Positions 42,951 to 51,114 of a DNA stretch of 64,000 nucleotides are shown piece by piece (position 1 is the first letter of the stretch; every line of letters starts with the position of its first letter). The stretch is from Actinokineospora terrae (GTDB taxonomy: Bacteria; Actinomycetota; Actinomycetes; Mycobacteriales; Pseudonocardiaceae): NCBI RefSeq assembly GCF_900111175.1, contig NZ_FOGI01000012.1, positions 62,001-126,000 on the forward strand, in the 5' to 3' direction. The notes under the pieces are model-generated. The model was not told where the DNA came from and made no database searches. It was given only the letters and a program-made list of their open reading frames with translations. Both the position numbers and the translations under genes were made by a program.

Positions 42951-43005
42951 GCCTGGTCGAGCGGGGAGGCGAGCACCCGGTGACGCACCGGTGATCGCGA
43001 CCCGG

Positions 43006-44658
43006 TCAGGTCGTGAAACGGTTGACCTGGTCCTGCAGCTGGGCGGAGAGCCTGGTCAGGGCCTGCATCGCCTGGTTGGACTCGCTGATGCTGTTGGTCG
43101 CGGTGGTGGCGCCGTCGGCGACACCGGCGATGTTGGCGGCGATCTCGGAGACACCCGCGGCGGCCTCGCCGACGTTGCGGTTCATCTCGGTCGTGGTCGC
43201 GGTCTGCTCCTCCACCGCCGAGGCGATGGTCAGCTGGAAGTCGTTGATCCGACCGATGATCTCGGAGATCTCGTCGATCGCGTTGACCGCGTTGGACGTG
43301 TCGGCCTGGATCATCTCCACCCGGCGCGAGATGTCCTCGGTCGCCTTGGCGGTCTCCTGCGCGAGCTCCTTGACCTCGTTGGCGACCACGGCGAAGCCCT
43401 TGCCCGCGTCACCCGCCCGGGCGGCCTCGATGGTGGCGTTGAGGGCGAGCAGGTTGGTCTGCTCCGCGATCGAGGTGATGACCTTGACGACGTTGCCGAT
43501 CTCCATCGACGACTCGCCCAGCTTGGCGACCGTGCTGTTGGTCGCGGCGGCGACCGACACGGCCTGACCGGCGACACCGGCGGCCTCGTTGGCCGACTGC
43601 GCGATCTCCTTGATCGAGGCCGACATCTCGTCCGCGCCGGTGGCCACGGTCTGCACGTTGAGCGCGACCTGCTCGGCGGCGGCGGAGACGACACCGGCCT
43701 GGGCCGAGGTCTCGCCGGTGCTGTCGCTGACCCGGCCCGCGATGGTGGCCATGTCCTGGGTGGCGCCCTCGAGGGACTGGATGCCGTCGGTGATGGCGGT
43801 GACGGTGTCGTGCATGCTCGCGGTGGCGGTGTTGAGCGCGGCGGCCATGACGCCGACCTCGTCGCTGGAGCGGACGTCGACCTTGCGGGTGAGGTCGCCG
43901 TGCGCGACCGACTCCAGCACGCTGGATACCCCGCGCACCGAGCGGGTGATGCCGCGGATGATCAGCCAGCCGACCAGCAGCGCCAGCAGCAGGCCCGCGC
44001 CGAGCAGCACCAGCGTGGTGTAGCGGGCGGTGTCGCTCGCGGTGGCGGCGTCGGCGACCTCGGTGCCGACCGCGGCCAGCTCGACCTTCTGCATCTCGAC
44101 GAGGTCGTTGCCGAGGTCGTCGAGCGCGGGACCGGCCTGGTTGTTGTAGCGGGCCAGGGCGACCTGGGACTGACCGGCGAGGGCGGCCGGGAAGACCTGC
44201 TCCTCGACGACCGAGGCGACCCGGTCGAGGTTGTTGATGGCGCGCTTGACCGTCGCCAGCGGCACCGCGCTGTACTCGGGGTCGGCCTCGATGCCCTGCT
44301 GGAACTTCTGCAGCGCGCCGTCGAGCACGCCGATGGCCGCGGTGGTGTCGCTGACCTCCTTCTGCACCCGCAGGGCGTCGGTGCTGATGAAGGAGCTCAG
44401 CAGGTGCTGGATGGCGGTGATCGCGGCACCGTTGAAGTTGCTGATGGCGCCGACGGCGGCGGCGTTCTTGCCCAACCTGGCCGAGGTGTCGGCGCCGCTG
44501 TCGGTGGCGACGATGCCCTGGACCCCGACGCCGATGGCGACCACGGCGGGCAGCGCGATGGCGGCGAAGATCTTGGTGGCGAGCGAGCGGTCGGCGAGGT
44601 ACCTGCCGACACCGCCGCGGCGAGCGCCGGATTCGGCCGTGGTGGTCGAGTCAGCCAT
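43006..44658 (-). CDS. Methyl-accepting chemotaxis protein
   Basis: Chemoreceptor of 550 residues. A cytoplasmic N-terminus of about 27 residues is followed by a transmembrane helix (about 28-48), a 150-residue four-helix-type sensing domain, a second transmembrane helix (about 205-225), HAMP, and the signalling domain with EQTNLLALNATIEAARAGDA at the tip. It is shorter than the other receptor in this window and has a different sensing domain. It lies directly downstream of cheA-cheW but is separated from it by a strong terminator, so it should have its own promoter. I found no sigma-28-type match there, only a 16-base palindrome at 44681-44696. Confidence 0.94.
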   Translation of the reverse strand: MADSTTTAESGARRGGVGRYLADRSLATKIFAAIALPAVVAIGVGVQGIVATDSGADTSARLGKNAAAVGAISNFNGAAITAIQHLLSSFISTDALRVQKEVSDTTAAIGVLDGALQKFQQGIEADPEYSAVPLATVKRAINNLDRVASVVEEQVFPAALAGQSQVALARYNNQAGPALDDLGNDLVEMQKVELAAVGTEVADAATASDTARYTTLVLLGAGLLLALLVGWLIIRGITRSVRGVSSVLESVAHGDLTRKVDVRSSDEVGVMAAALNTATASMHDTVTAITDGIQSLEGATQDMATIAGRVSDSTGETSAQAGVVSAAAEQVALNVQTVATGADEMSASIKEIAQSANEAAGVAGQAVSVAAATNSTVAKLGESSMEIGNVVKVITSIAEQTNLLALNATIEAARAGDAGKGFAVVANEVKELAQETAKATEDISRRVEMIQADTSNAVNAIDEISEIIGRINDFQLTIASAVEEQTATTTEMNRNVGEAAAGVSEIAANIAGVADGATTATNSISESNQAMQALTRLSAQLQDQVNRFTT

Positions 44659-44680
44659 CTGCGTGAGCCCTTCCCTGGTG

Positions 44681-44696
44681 CCGCGGTCGACCGCGG
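44681..44696. repeat. Perfect 16-base palindrome upstream of the second chemoreceptor
   Basis: CCGCGGTCGACCGCGG lies 22 bases before the ATG at 44658. It could be an operator, or a coincidence in very GC-rich sequence. Confidence 0.45.
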
Positions 44697-44746
44697 CTGA
44701 GCTGTGGAGTGGGAGGAAGAAGGGGAGGCGGACCTGCCGCCTGAGC

Positions 44747-44780
44747 GGAGGCTCCGGGGCCCGTGGGCCCCGGAGCCTCC
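44747..44780 (-). terminator. Terminator of cheA-cheW
   Basis: Perfect 16-base inverted repeat (44747-44762 and 44765-44780) with a two-base loop, 14 bases after the cheW stop. Confidence 0.85.
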
Positions 44781-44794
44781 GGGGGGTGTGCCTG

Positions 44795-45229
44795 TCAGGC
44801 GGCCTCGCTGCCGCGGACGGCAGCCCTGGCGTCGAGCGCCAGCATCAGCCGGTCGGCCAGCGGGAACGCCGCGGTGATCAGCTCGCGGGCCGGGCCGGAC
44901 AGGGTGTCCGGGATCGGCTCGGCCGCGGTGGGCTCCAGCTCGACCACGTCGCCGATGCGGTCGACCAGCAGGCTGACCGACTCCTCGTCGGTGCGGACGA
45001 TGACGTTCATCGCCGGGCCGGTGCGCTCCTGGGCGGGCTCACCGAGGCGGACCCGCAGGTCCAGCGCCGCGATGACCTGGCCGCGCAGGTTGAACAGACC
45101 GCCGACGTGACCGGGGGCGAGCGGTACCGGGGTGTACTCGGAGAACGCGAGCACCTCCTGGACCTCGCTGACCTCCAGGCCGAAGAGCTGGCCTGCCACC
45201 TCGAAGGTGGCGTACCGGACGGAACTCAC
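44795..45229 (-). CDS. cheW: CheW, chemoreceptor-kinase coupling protein
   Basis: Adaptor of 144 residues that links receptors to CheA. It is a single CheW domain: YATFEVAGQLFGLEVSEVQE, then FNLRGQVIAALDLRVRLG and VSLLVDRIGDVVELE. The start overlaps the cheA stop by four bases. Confidence 0.96.
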   Translation of the reverse strand: MSSVRYATFEVAGQLFGLEVSEVQEVLAFSEYTPVPLAPGHVGGLFNLRGQVIAALDLRVRLGEPAQERTGPAMNVIVRTDEESVSLLVDRIGDVVELEPTAAEPIPDTLSGPARELITAAFPLADRLMLALDARAAVRGSEAA

Positions 45230-47514
45230 GACGCCTCCACGTAGTCACGGGTCACGAACTCGGGCAGCTGGAAGTCCGGGTCGGCGGCCATGATGGCCCG
45301 ACGCATGTCCAGCAGCTCGGTGACCTTGTCGTCGATCACGGTGGAGCCGGAGAGGCCGTCACCGTCGGACGGGCCGTGCGGGGCGGTGTCGTCGACGATG
45401 TCGAGGATCCCGTCCACCGCGAGGGCCACCGAGTGGCCGCCCGAGGAGTACACGACCGCGGGCACGGTGTCGGAGACGTCCTCCGACCACGAGCCGAGCA
45501 GGCCCGAGAGGCGCAGCACCGGCAGGATCTGGCCCCGGTACTGGACGACCTCGCGGCTGCCGACGCGCTCCACGGCCTGCACCGGGAACTCCTCGAGCCG
45601 GGTGACCATGCTCAGCGGGATCGCGACGCGGCGGTCGCTGACCCTGGTGACCAGCAGCCGGTCGCGGGTCTCCGGCTTGACCTCGGCCATCGCGGCGGCG
45701 GCAGCGGCGGCCCGCTCGGCGTTGCCGAGGTGGGCGTTGCGGGCCAGCGCCAGCACGTCGAGGATCAGCGAGACCCTGCCGTCGCCGAGGATGGTGGCCC
45801 CGGCGTAGCAGCCGACGTCCTTGAGGTGGCTGGCCAGCGGCTTGACCACGACCTCCTCGGTGGTGAGCACCCGGTCGACGACCAGGCCGAACTCGTGGCC
45901 CTCGCCGTTGAGCACCGCGATGTAGATGGCCTCGCCGTTCTCCTCGGGGCGCGCGGCCTTGCCGCCGAGCGCCTCGGTGAGCCGGACCAGCGGCAGCAGC
46001 TTGCCGCGCAGGCGGCAGACCGGGGCTCCGGAGACGTACTCGATGCGCGCGGAGGTCTGGCCCTCGACCGAGACGAGCTCGCGGACCGACATCTGCGGCA
46101 GCACGTAGCGCTCGTTGTCGCTCTCCACGATCAGCGCCTGCACGATGGCCAGGGTGAGCGGGATGGTCAGGCGCCAGGTGGTGCCCTTGCCGACCACCGA
46201 GCGCAGGTCGACCGCGCCGCCGATGGCCTCCAGGTTGGTGCGCACGACGTCCATGCCGACGCCGCGGCCGGAGACGTTGCTGACCTTGGCGGCGGTGGAG
46301 AAGCCCGCCCGGAACACCAGGCGGAGCACCTCGTCGGTGTCCATGGCCGCGACCTGCTCGGCGGTGAGCAGACCGCGCTTGACCGCGGTGGCGCCGATGA
46401 GCTTCGGGTCGACGCCCTTGCCGTCGTCGGCGACCTCGACCACGACGTGGCCGTGCTCGTGGTAGGCGCGCAGGGTCAGCGTGCCCTCGGGGCTCTTGCC
46501 CGCCTTGACCCGGTCCGCGGGGGACTCCAGGCCGTGGTCGACGGCGTTGCGCACGAGGTGGGTCAGCGGGTCCTTGACGGCCTCCAGGAGGCTGCGGTCC
46601 AGCTCGGTCTCGGCGCCCTCGAGCTCCAGGCGCACCTGGCGGCCGACGGAGTTGCTCAGGTCGCGGACGACCCGGGGCAGCTTCGACCACAGGTGGCTGA
46701 TGGGCTGCATGCGGGTCTTCATGACCCCTTCCTGCAGCTCGCTGGTGATGAGGTTGAGCCGCTGGGCGGCCCGGCTCATCGTGTGGTCACCGGCGTGCTC
46801 GGTGGCCCGCACCATCTGGTTGCGGGTCAGCACGAGCTCGCCGACCAGGCGCATCAGCTTGTCGAGCAGGTCGACGTCGACGCGCACGGAGGTGTCGGCG
46901 ACACCCCTGCGGCTGGCGGCGGCTTCCTCCGCGGGCGCCGGGGTGGCGGCCTCGGGGGTCTCCGGCTGCGCGGGGGCGGCCTCGGCGACCGGGGCCTGCG
47001 CAGGCTCGGCGTCGGCCTTGGGCGCGACCTCGGCGTCGGTCTCGGCGACCGGCTCCTGGGTCGGCTTGGCGGCGGCAGCGGGCGCGGGGGCACCGGCGAT
47101 GCACGCCTCGACCTCCGCGATCACGTCCTCGAGCTCCATGTCGCCCTCTTGGCCGTCGCGCTCGATCTGCGCCAGCAGGGCGCGGACGACGTCGACGACG
47201 CGCAGGAGGACGTCGGCCCCCCGGCGGTCGAGGGTCTGCGCGCCATCACGCAGCCGGGCCAGCAGCGACTCACCAGCGTGCGTCACCTGCTCCAGCTTCG
47301 CGAACGCGAGGAACCCGCTGGTGCCCTTGATGGTGTGAATGGTGCGGAAAACACTCGCGAGTCGGTCACGGGCCGTTGGGTCGCGCTCGAGCGCGACGAG
47401 GTCTTGGTCCAACTGGTCGAGGTTCTCGTAGGACTCGACCAGGAATTCCTGGACCACATCATCGAAGTCTTCCACACTCCACCACGCTTCCAGGTCCGGT
47501 GTCGACGGCTTCAT
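45226..47514 (-). CDS. cheA: CheA, chemotaxis histidine kinase with two CheW-like domains
   Basis: Kinase of up to 762 residues. HPt domain at about 15-125 with the phospho-His60 in FRTIHTIKGTSGF; Pro/Ala/Glu linker 140-200 with no CheY-binding P2 domain; dimerisation helices from 205; HATPase at about 290-440 (HLVRNAVDHGLES, VADDGKGVD, GRGVGMDVVRTN); a CheW-like regulatory domain at about 445-580; and a second CheW-like domain at about 610-740 (LLVTRVSDRRVAIPLSMVTR, VVQYRGQILPVLRLSGLL). The ATG at 47514 overlaps a sigma-28-type -10 element, so the true start may be the GTG at 47475. It is followed by cheW. Confidence 0.95.
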   Translation of the reverse strand: MKPSTPDLEAWWSVEDFDDVVQEFLVESYENLDQLDQDLVALERDPTARDRLASVFRTIHTIKGTSGFLAFAKLEQVTHAGESLLARLRDGAQTLDRRGADVLLRVVDVVRALLAQIERDGQEGDMELEDVIAEVEACIAGAPAPAAAAKPTQEPVAETDAEVAPKADAEPAQAPVAEAAPAQPETPEAATPAPAEEAAASRRGVADTSVRVDVDLLDKLMRLVGELVLTRNQMVRATEHAGDHTMSRAAQRLNLITSELQEGVMKTRMQPISHLWSKLPRVVRDLSNSVGRQVRLELEGAETELDRSLLEAVKDPLTHLVRNAVDHGLESPADRVKAGKSPEGTLTLRAYHEHGHVVVEVADDGKGVDPKLIGATAVKRGLLTAEQVAAMDTDEVLRLVFRAGFSTAAKVSNVSGRGVGMDVVRTNLEAIGGAVDLRSVVGKGTTWRLTIPLTLAIVQALIVESDNERYVLPQMSVRELVSVEGQTSARIEYVSGAPVCRLRGKLLPLVRLTEALGGKAARPEENGEAIYIAVLNGEGHEFGLVVDRVLTTEEVVVKPLASHLKDVGCYAGATILGDGRVSLILDVLALARNAHLGNAERAAAAAAAMAEVKPETRDRLLVTRVSDRRVAIPLSMVTRLEEFPVQAVERVGSREVVQYRGQILPVLRLSGLLGSWSEDVSDTVPAVVYSSGGHSVALAVDGILDIVDDTAPHGPSDGDGLSGSTVIDDKVTELLDMRRAIMAADPDFQLPEFVTRDYVEAS

Positions 47515-47538
47515 CGGCGGCCACCGGTGCCCCCTGAG
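47511..47538 (-). promoter_or_regulatory. Sigma-28-type promoter at the 5' end of cheA
   Basis: Minus strand: CTCA, 16 bases, GCCGATGA, exact at the nine fixed positions. The GCCGAT overlaps the ATG at 47514, so if used, transcription would begin inside the currently proposed coding frame near 47505. Confidence 0.6.
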
Positions 47539-47560
47539 GCTTTGCGCCGGGGATTTCAGG

Positions 47561-48187
47561 TCATACCGGGTGACGCCGGATGAGCCCGCGCGAGGTGGCC
47601 ACGGCCACGGCGGCGGTGCGGGAGTCGACGCCGAGCTTGGCGTAGACGTGCACCAGGTGCGATTTCACCGTGGCCTGGCTCAGGTGCAGCCGTCTGCTGA
47701 TCGCCAGGTTGGACAGTCCATCGGCGACCAGACCCAGAACTTCAGTCTCCCGCGCGGACAGCGTGGTGCCCGGGTCGCGCACCCGGTCCATCAGCCGGGC
47801 CGCGACCGCGGGGGCCAGCGCGGACCGGCCCTGGGCGGCCGCCCGGATGGCGGCGGCGAGGTCCTCGGGCGGGGCGTCCTTGAGCAGGTACCCGGTCGCC
47901 CCGGCCTCGATGGCGGCGAGGATGTCGGCGTCGGTGTCGTAGGTGGTGAGCACCAGGACCCTGGGACCAGCGGGCGCGGAGGTGATGGCGGCGGTGGCCT
48001 GGGCCCCGGACATGCCGTCGCCGAACCGCAGGTCCATCAGCACCACGTCGACCGACCCCGCCTGCCGCACAGCCTCCTCGGCAGTCGCGACCTCGACGGT
48101 GACCACGAGGTCCGGCTCACCGTGCACCACGGCCCGCAGGCCCGAGCGGACGACGGGGTGGTCATCGGCGACGAGGACCCGGATCAC
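47561..48187 (-). CDS. LuxR-type response regulator
   Basis: Two-domain regulator of 208 residues: receiver at about 1-118 (VLVADDHPVVRSGL, phospho-Asp in VVLMDLRFGDGMSG, Lys in LLKDAPPE) and LuxR helix-turn-helix at about 145-205 (LSARETEVLGLVADGLSNLA, then SQATVKSHLVHVYAKLGV). The start overlaps the stop of the histidine kinase gene, its partner. It probably controls the divergent ABC transporter rather than motility. Confidence 0.94.
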   Translation of the reverse strand: MIRVLVADDHPVVRSGLRAVVHGEPDLVVTVEVATAEEAVRQAGSVDVVLMDLRFGDGMSGAQATAAITSAPAGPRVLVLTTYDTDADILAAIEAGATGYLLKDAPPEDLAAAIRAAAQGRSALAPAVAARLMDRVRDPGTTLSARETEVLGLVADGLSNLAISRRLHLSQATVKSHLVHVYAKLGVDSRTAAVAVATSRGLIRRHPV

Positions 48188-49254
48188 GCGGGCACCGGCA
48201 GCGTGATGGCGATGGCGGTGCCCTGGCCGGGGTCGGACTCGATGACGAGGTCGCCCGCCAGGGCGCGGGCTCTGGCTCGCATGGTGGCGATGCCGTAGCC
48301 GCGGTTGGGGGTCGGGGGTGTGGTGGTGGGGATTCCCCGGCCGTTGTCGACCACGTCGAGGGTCACCTCGGTGTCGAGGTAGCTGAGGGTGACCTGGACC
48401 TCGGTGGCGTTGGCGTGGTTGATGACGTTGCCGAGGGCGGATTGGGCTACGCGGAGGATGGCGAGTTGGTGGGTGGCGGGTAGGTCTACCTCGGTGCCGG
48501 TGACGTGGCAGTGCACGGCGAGGCCGGACGCCGTGGTGGTCGCGGCGCAGGCTTGGCGTAGTGCGTCGGGGAGGGAGCCGCCGTCGAGTGTGGGCGGGTT
48601 CTGATCGCGGACGAACCGCCTCGCCTCGGCCAGTGCGTCCGCCGCGGCGGCCTTGGCGGCGTCGACGTGCCGGGCGGTGTCGCCCCGTTGGGCGGCGCTG
48701 AGCAGGAGGTGGATGCTGGACAGGCTCTGCGCCAGCGTGTCGTGCACCTCCCTGGCCAATCGCTCGCGTTCGGCCAAGACCCCAGCGGCACGCTCAGCGG
48801 CAGCGAGCTCCACGGTCAACTCGCGGCGCCGTTCGCTCTCGCGATAGACAACGACAACGGCCACCGCGACCGCCCCACCGAGCAGCGGGCCGATGACAGT
48901 ACCTATAGACAGCACGTGCTGGTGCCACCCGAACCCCGCCACGGCCACAACCCCGGTCACCGCGACGGCCCCCGCGGCGACCCGGATCGGCAGCGCGCGC
49001 AGCAGCAGGAAGTAGAAGGGAAAGGCGAACCACACCGCCCCCGGCGTCACGACCAGCAGCGTCACCCACAGGATCCCCACCAACCCCAACACCCACCGCG
49101 GCCGCAGAACCAGACACCCGACCAGCCCGGCGGCGAGCACCAGGACGAGCGGACGCGGGTCCCGCGCCGCGGCGAGCCCGGCGAGGGCCACACCCAGCAC
49201 GTCGGGTCCCGCGGTGAGCAGGCGGGCCGATGCCCGGGAGTCCACTGAGGTCAC
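48184..49254 (-). CDS. NarL-family sensor histidine kinase
   Basis: Sensor kinase of about 356 residues. Five or six hydrophobic segments lie in residues 10-140, then a HisKA_3 dimerisation domain with RLAREVHDTLAQSLSSIHLL (phospho-His near 175), and an HATPase domain with GNVINHANATEVQVTL, VDNGRGIP and GYGIATMRARARALAG. I chose GTG at 49254; the frame is open up to 49320. Coupled by overlap to the LuxR regulator and divergent from the ABC transporter at 49442, so the three probably form one sensing-and-export unit. Confidence 0.9.
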   Translation of the reverse strand: MTSVDSRASARLLTAGPDVLGVALAGLAAARDPRPLVLVLAAGLVGCLVLRPRWVLGLVGILWVTLLVVTPGAVWFAFPFYFLLLRALPIRVAAGAVAVTGVVAVAGFGWHQHVLSIGTVIGPLLGGAVAVAVVVVYRESERRRELTVELAAAERAAGVLAERERLAREVHDTLAQSLSSIHLLLSAAQRGDTARHVDAAKAAAADALAEARRFVRDQNPPTLDGGSLPDALRQACAATTTASGLAVHCHVTGTEVDLPATHQLAILRVAQSALGNVINHANATEVQVTLSYLDTEVTLDVVDNGRGIPTTTPPTPNRGYGIATMRARARALAGDLVIESDPGQGTAIAITLPVPA

Positions 49255-49441
49255 GATGCCGCCAGCGTAGCCGCGCGGCCGTGCGGCGGCATCAATCAAA
49301 AGGTTGAGCCGGGACGGCACCGGACGGCCACCGGGAGGCGATCACCGGACCGATGCCGCGGCACGCCCCCGGCGGCAGGCTGACGACGTCACCACACCGG
49401 GCCCGTGGTGGCGAACGCGACCGAGGTGGAGGAGATGGCCG

Positions 49442-50464
49442 GTGTTCGTGGCGTGGCGGGAGTTGTGGTTCGCGCGGGGGCGGTTCGGGTTGTTGGTGGG
49501 GGTGGTGGGGTTGATAACCGTGTTGGTGGGGTTGTTGTCGGGGTTGACGGCGGGGTTGGCCGGGCGGAACACGTCGGCGGTCCTGGGGTTGCCCGGGGAC
49601 CACGTGGTGTTCGCCGGGCCGGACGCGGGGTTCGGGGGGACCGGGGTGGACGAGGCGAGCGCGCGGGCGTGGGCCGGGACGGCCGGGGTGCGGTGGGTGG
49701 AGCCGTTGCGGGTGGAGATGGGGCGAGCGGTGGCGAGTGGGCGGAGTGCGGCGGTCGCGGTGTTCGCCGTGCCGGTCGGGTCGGGGTTGCGGGACGTCGA
49801 GCCGGGGAGTGCGGTGGTGGCGGCGGCGGTCGCGCAGGAGTTGGGGGTTCGGGACGGGGAGCGGATCACCTTGGGTGACAGGACGTCCGTGGCGCGGGTG
49901 GCGAACGACACCCAGTACTTCAGCCACGCGCCGGTCGTGTGGGTGCCGGTGGAGCCGGGCAGCGGGTTCTCGGTCCTCGTCCTGTCCACATCGGACTGCG
50001 ACATCGCGGCGGCGGACCAGCGGATCGGGACGGCGACCGAGGGCATCGACGACGCCGTAGGCCGGATCGGGTCGTTCGCGGCGGAGAACGGGTCGCTCGT
50101 GTTGATGCGCGGGTTCCTGTTCGCGATCTCGGCGCTGGTGGTGGGCGCGTTCTTCACGGTCTGGACCATCCAGCGCTCACCGGACACCGCGGTGCTCAAG
50201 GCACTCGGCGCGTCCACTGCGTACCTGCTGCGCGACGCACTCGGCCAGGCGGCGGTACTCCTCGTCCTGGGAACCGCGATCGGCACGGGCATCGCCGCGG
50301 CGGTCGGCGCGCTGCTCGGGGACGCGGTGCCGTTCGTGCTCGACCCCGCCACGCTCGCCGGTCCCGCCGCCGTGCTCGTCGGCCTCGGGCTCGCGGGCGC
50401 CGCGCTCGCCATCCGCCGGGTCACCTCGGTGGACCCCCTGACCGCGCTGGGAAGTGCCCGATGA
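49442..50464 (+). CDS. ABC transporter permease, FtsX/MacB type
   Basis: Permease of about 340 residues. One transmembrane helix near residues 12-37, an extracytoplasmic domain of about 175 residues, then three helices (about 225-247, 275-297, 305-328) ending VDPLTALGSAR, the FtsX plan. GTG at 49442 is preceded by GGAGGAG seven bases upstream; the frame is open to 49304. The ATPase gene follows with a four-base overlap. Substrate not predictable; such pairs beside NarL-type two-component systems often export antibiotics or peptides. Confidence 0.85.
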   Translation: MFVAWRELWFARGRFGLLVGVVGLITVLVGLLSGLTAGLAGRNTSAVLGLPGDHVVFAGPDAGFGGTGVDEASARAWAGTAGVRWVEPLRVEMGRAVASGRSAAVAVFAVPVGSGLRDVEPGSAVVAAAVAQELGVRDGERITLGDRTSVARVANDTQYFSHAPVVWVPVEPGSGFSVLVLSTSDCDIAAADQRIGTATEGIDDAVGRIGSFAAENGSLVLMRGFLFAISALVVGAFFTVWTIQRSPDTAVLKALGASTAYLLRDALGQAAVLLVLGTAIGTGIAAAVGALLGDAVPFVLDPATLAGPAAVLVGLGLAGAALAIRRVTSVDPLTALGSAR

Positions 50465-51114
50465 GCCTCACCCTGGACGCCATCACCCTCACCTACCCCG
50501 ACGGCGACCGGCGGCTCACCGCCCTGGACGCGGTGGACCTGCACGTCCCCGCGGGCACCGTGACCGCCGTGGTCGGCCCGTCCGGTTCGGGCAAGTCGAG
50601 CCTGCTCGCCGTCGCCGCCACCCTGGTCCGGCCGGACTCGGGGCGGGTCGTCATCGGCGGCGACCGCGTCGACGGCCGTGGCCGATCGGCGCTCACGGCC
50701 CTGCGCAGGCGCTCGATCGGGATCGTGTTCCAGCAACCGAACCTGCTGCCCGCGCTCACCGCCGCCGAGCAACTCCGCGTCATGTCCCACTTGGACGGTC
50801 GGCGCGGCGACGCGGCCCTGCTCGCCGAGGTGGGCCTCGAGGACCTGGCCCACCGCCGCCCGCACCAGCTCTCCGGCGGCCAACGCCAACGCGTGAACAT
50901 CGCCCGCGCCCTGGTCAACCGCCCCCAGGTCCTCCTGGTCGACGAGCCGACCAGCGCGCTGGACCACGCCAGGGGCGCCGCCATCATCGACCTCATCACC
51001 GCCAAGACCCGCGAGCACGGCACCGCGACCGTGCTCGTCACCCACGACCGCACCCACCTGGCGGGCGTGGACCAGGTCGTCGAACTGGTCGACGGCCGGG
51101 TCAGATCGCGGTGA
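50461..51114 (+). CDS. ABC transporter ATPase, MacB/LolD type
   Basis: ATP-binding subunit of 217 residues with Walker A GPSGSGKSSL (about 39-48), Q-loop VFQQPNLLPALT, signature LSGGQRQRVNIARAL (about 140), Walker B VLLVDEPTSALD and the H-loop VLVTHD. Coupled to the permease gene. Its 3' end overlaps the convergent PstS-like gene by 14 bases. Confidence 0.95.
   Translation: MSLTLDAITLTYPDGDRRLTALDAVDLHVPAGTVTAVVGPSGSGKSSLLAVAATLVRPDSGRVVIGGDRVDGRGRSALTALRRRSIGIVFQQPNLLPALTAAEQLRVMSHLDGRRGDAALLAEVGLEDLAHRRPHQLSGGQRQRVNIARALVNRPQVLLVDEPTSALDHARGAAIIDLITAKTREHGTATVLVTHDRTHLAGVDQVVELVDGRVRSR

Noticed and set aside
42991..44700. A 569-codon plus-strand frame opposite the second chemoreceptor
   Set aside because: Composition is that of an antisense shadow, and the minus-strand chemoreceptor is unambiguous.
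47561..49254. The LuxR/histidine kinase pair as part of the chemotaxis system
   Set aside because: It is NarL-type with a membrane sensor, has no sigma-28-type promoter and is divergent from an ABC exporter, so it more likely controls that transporter.
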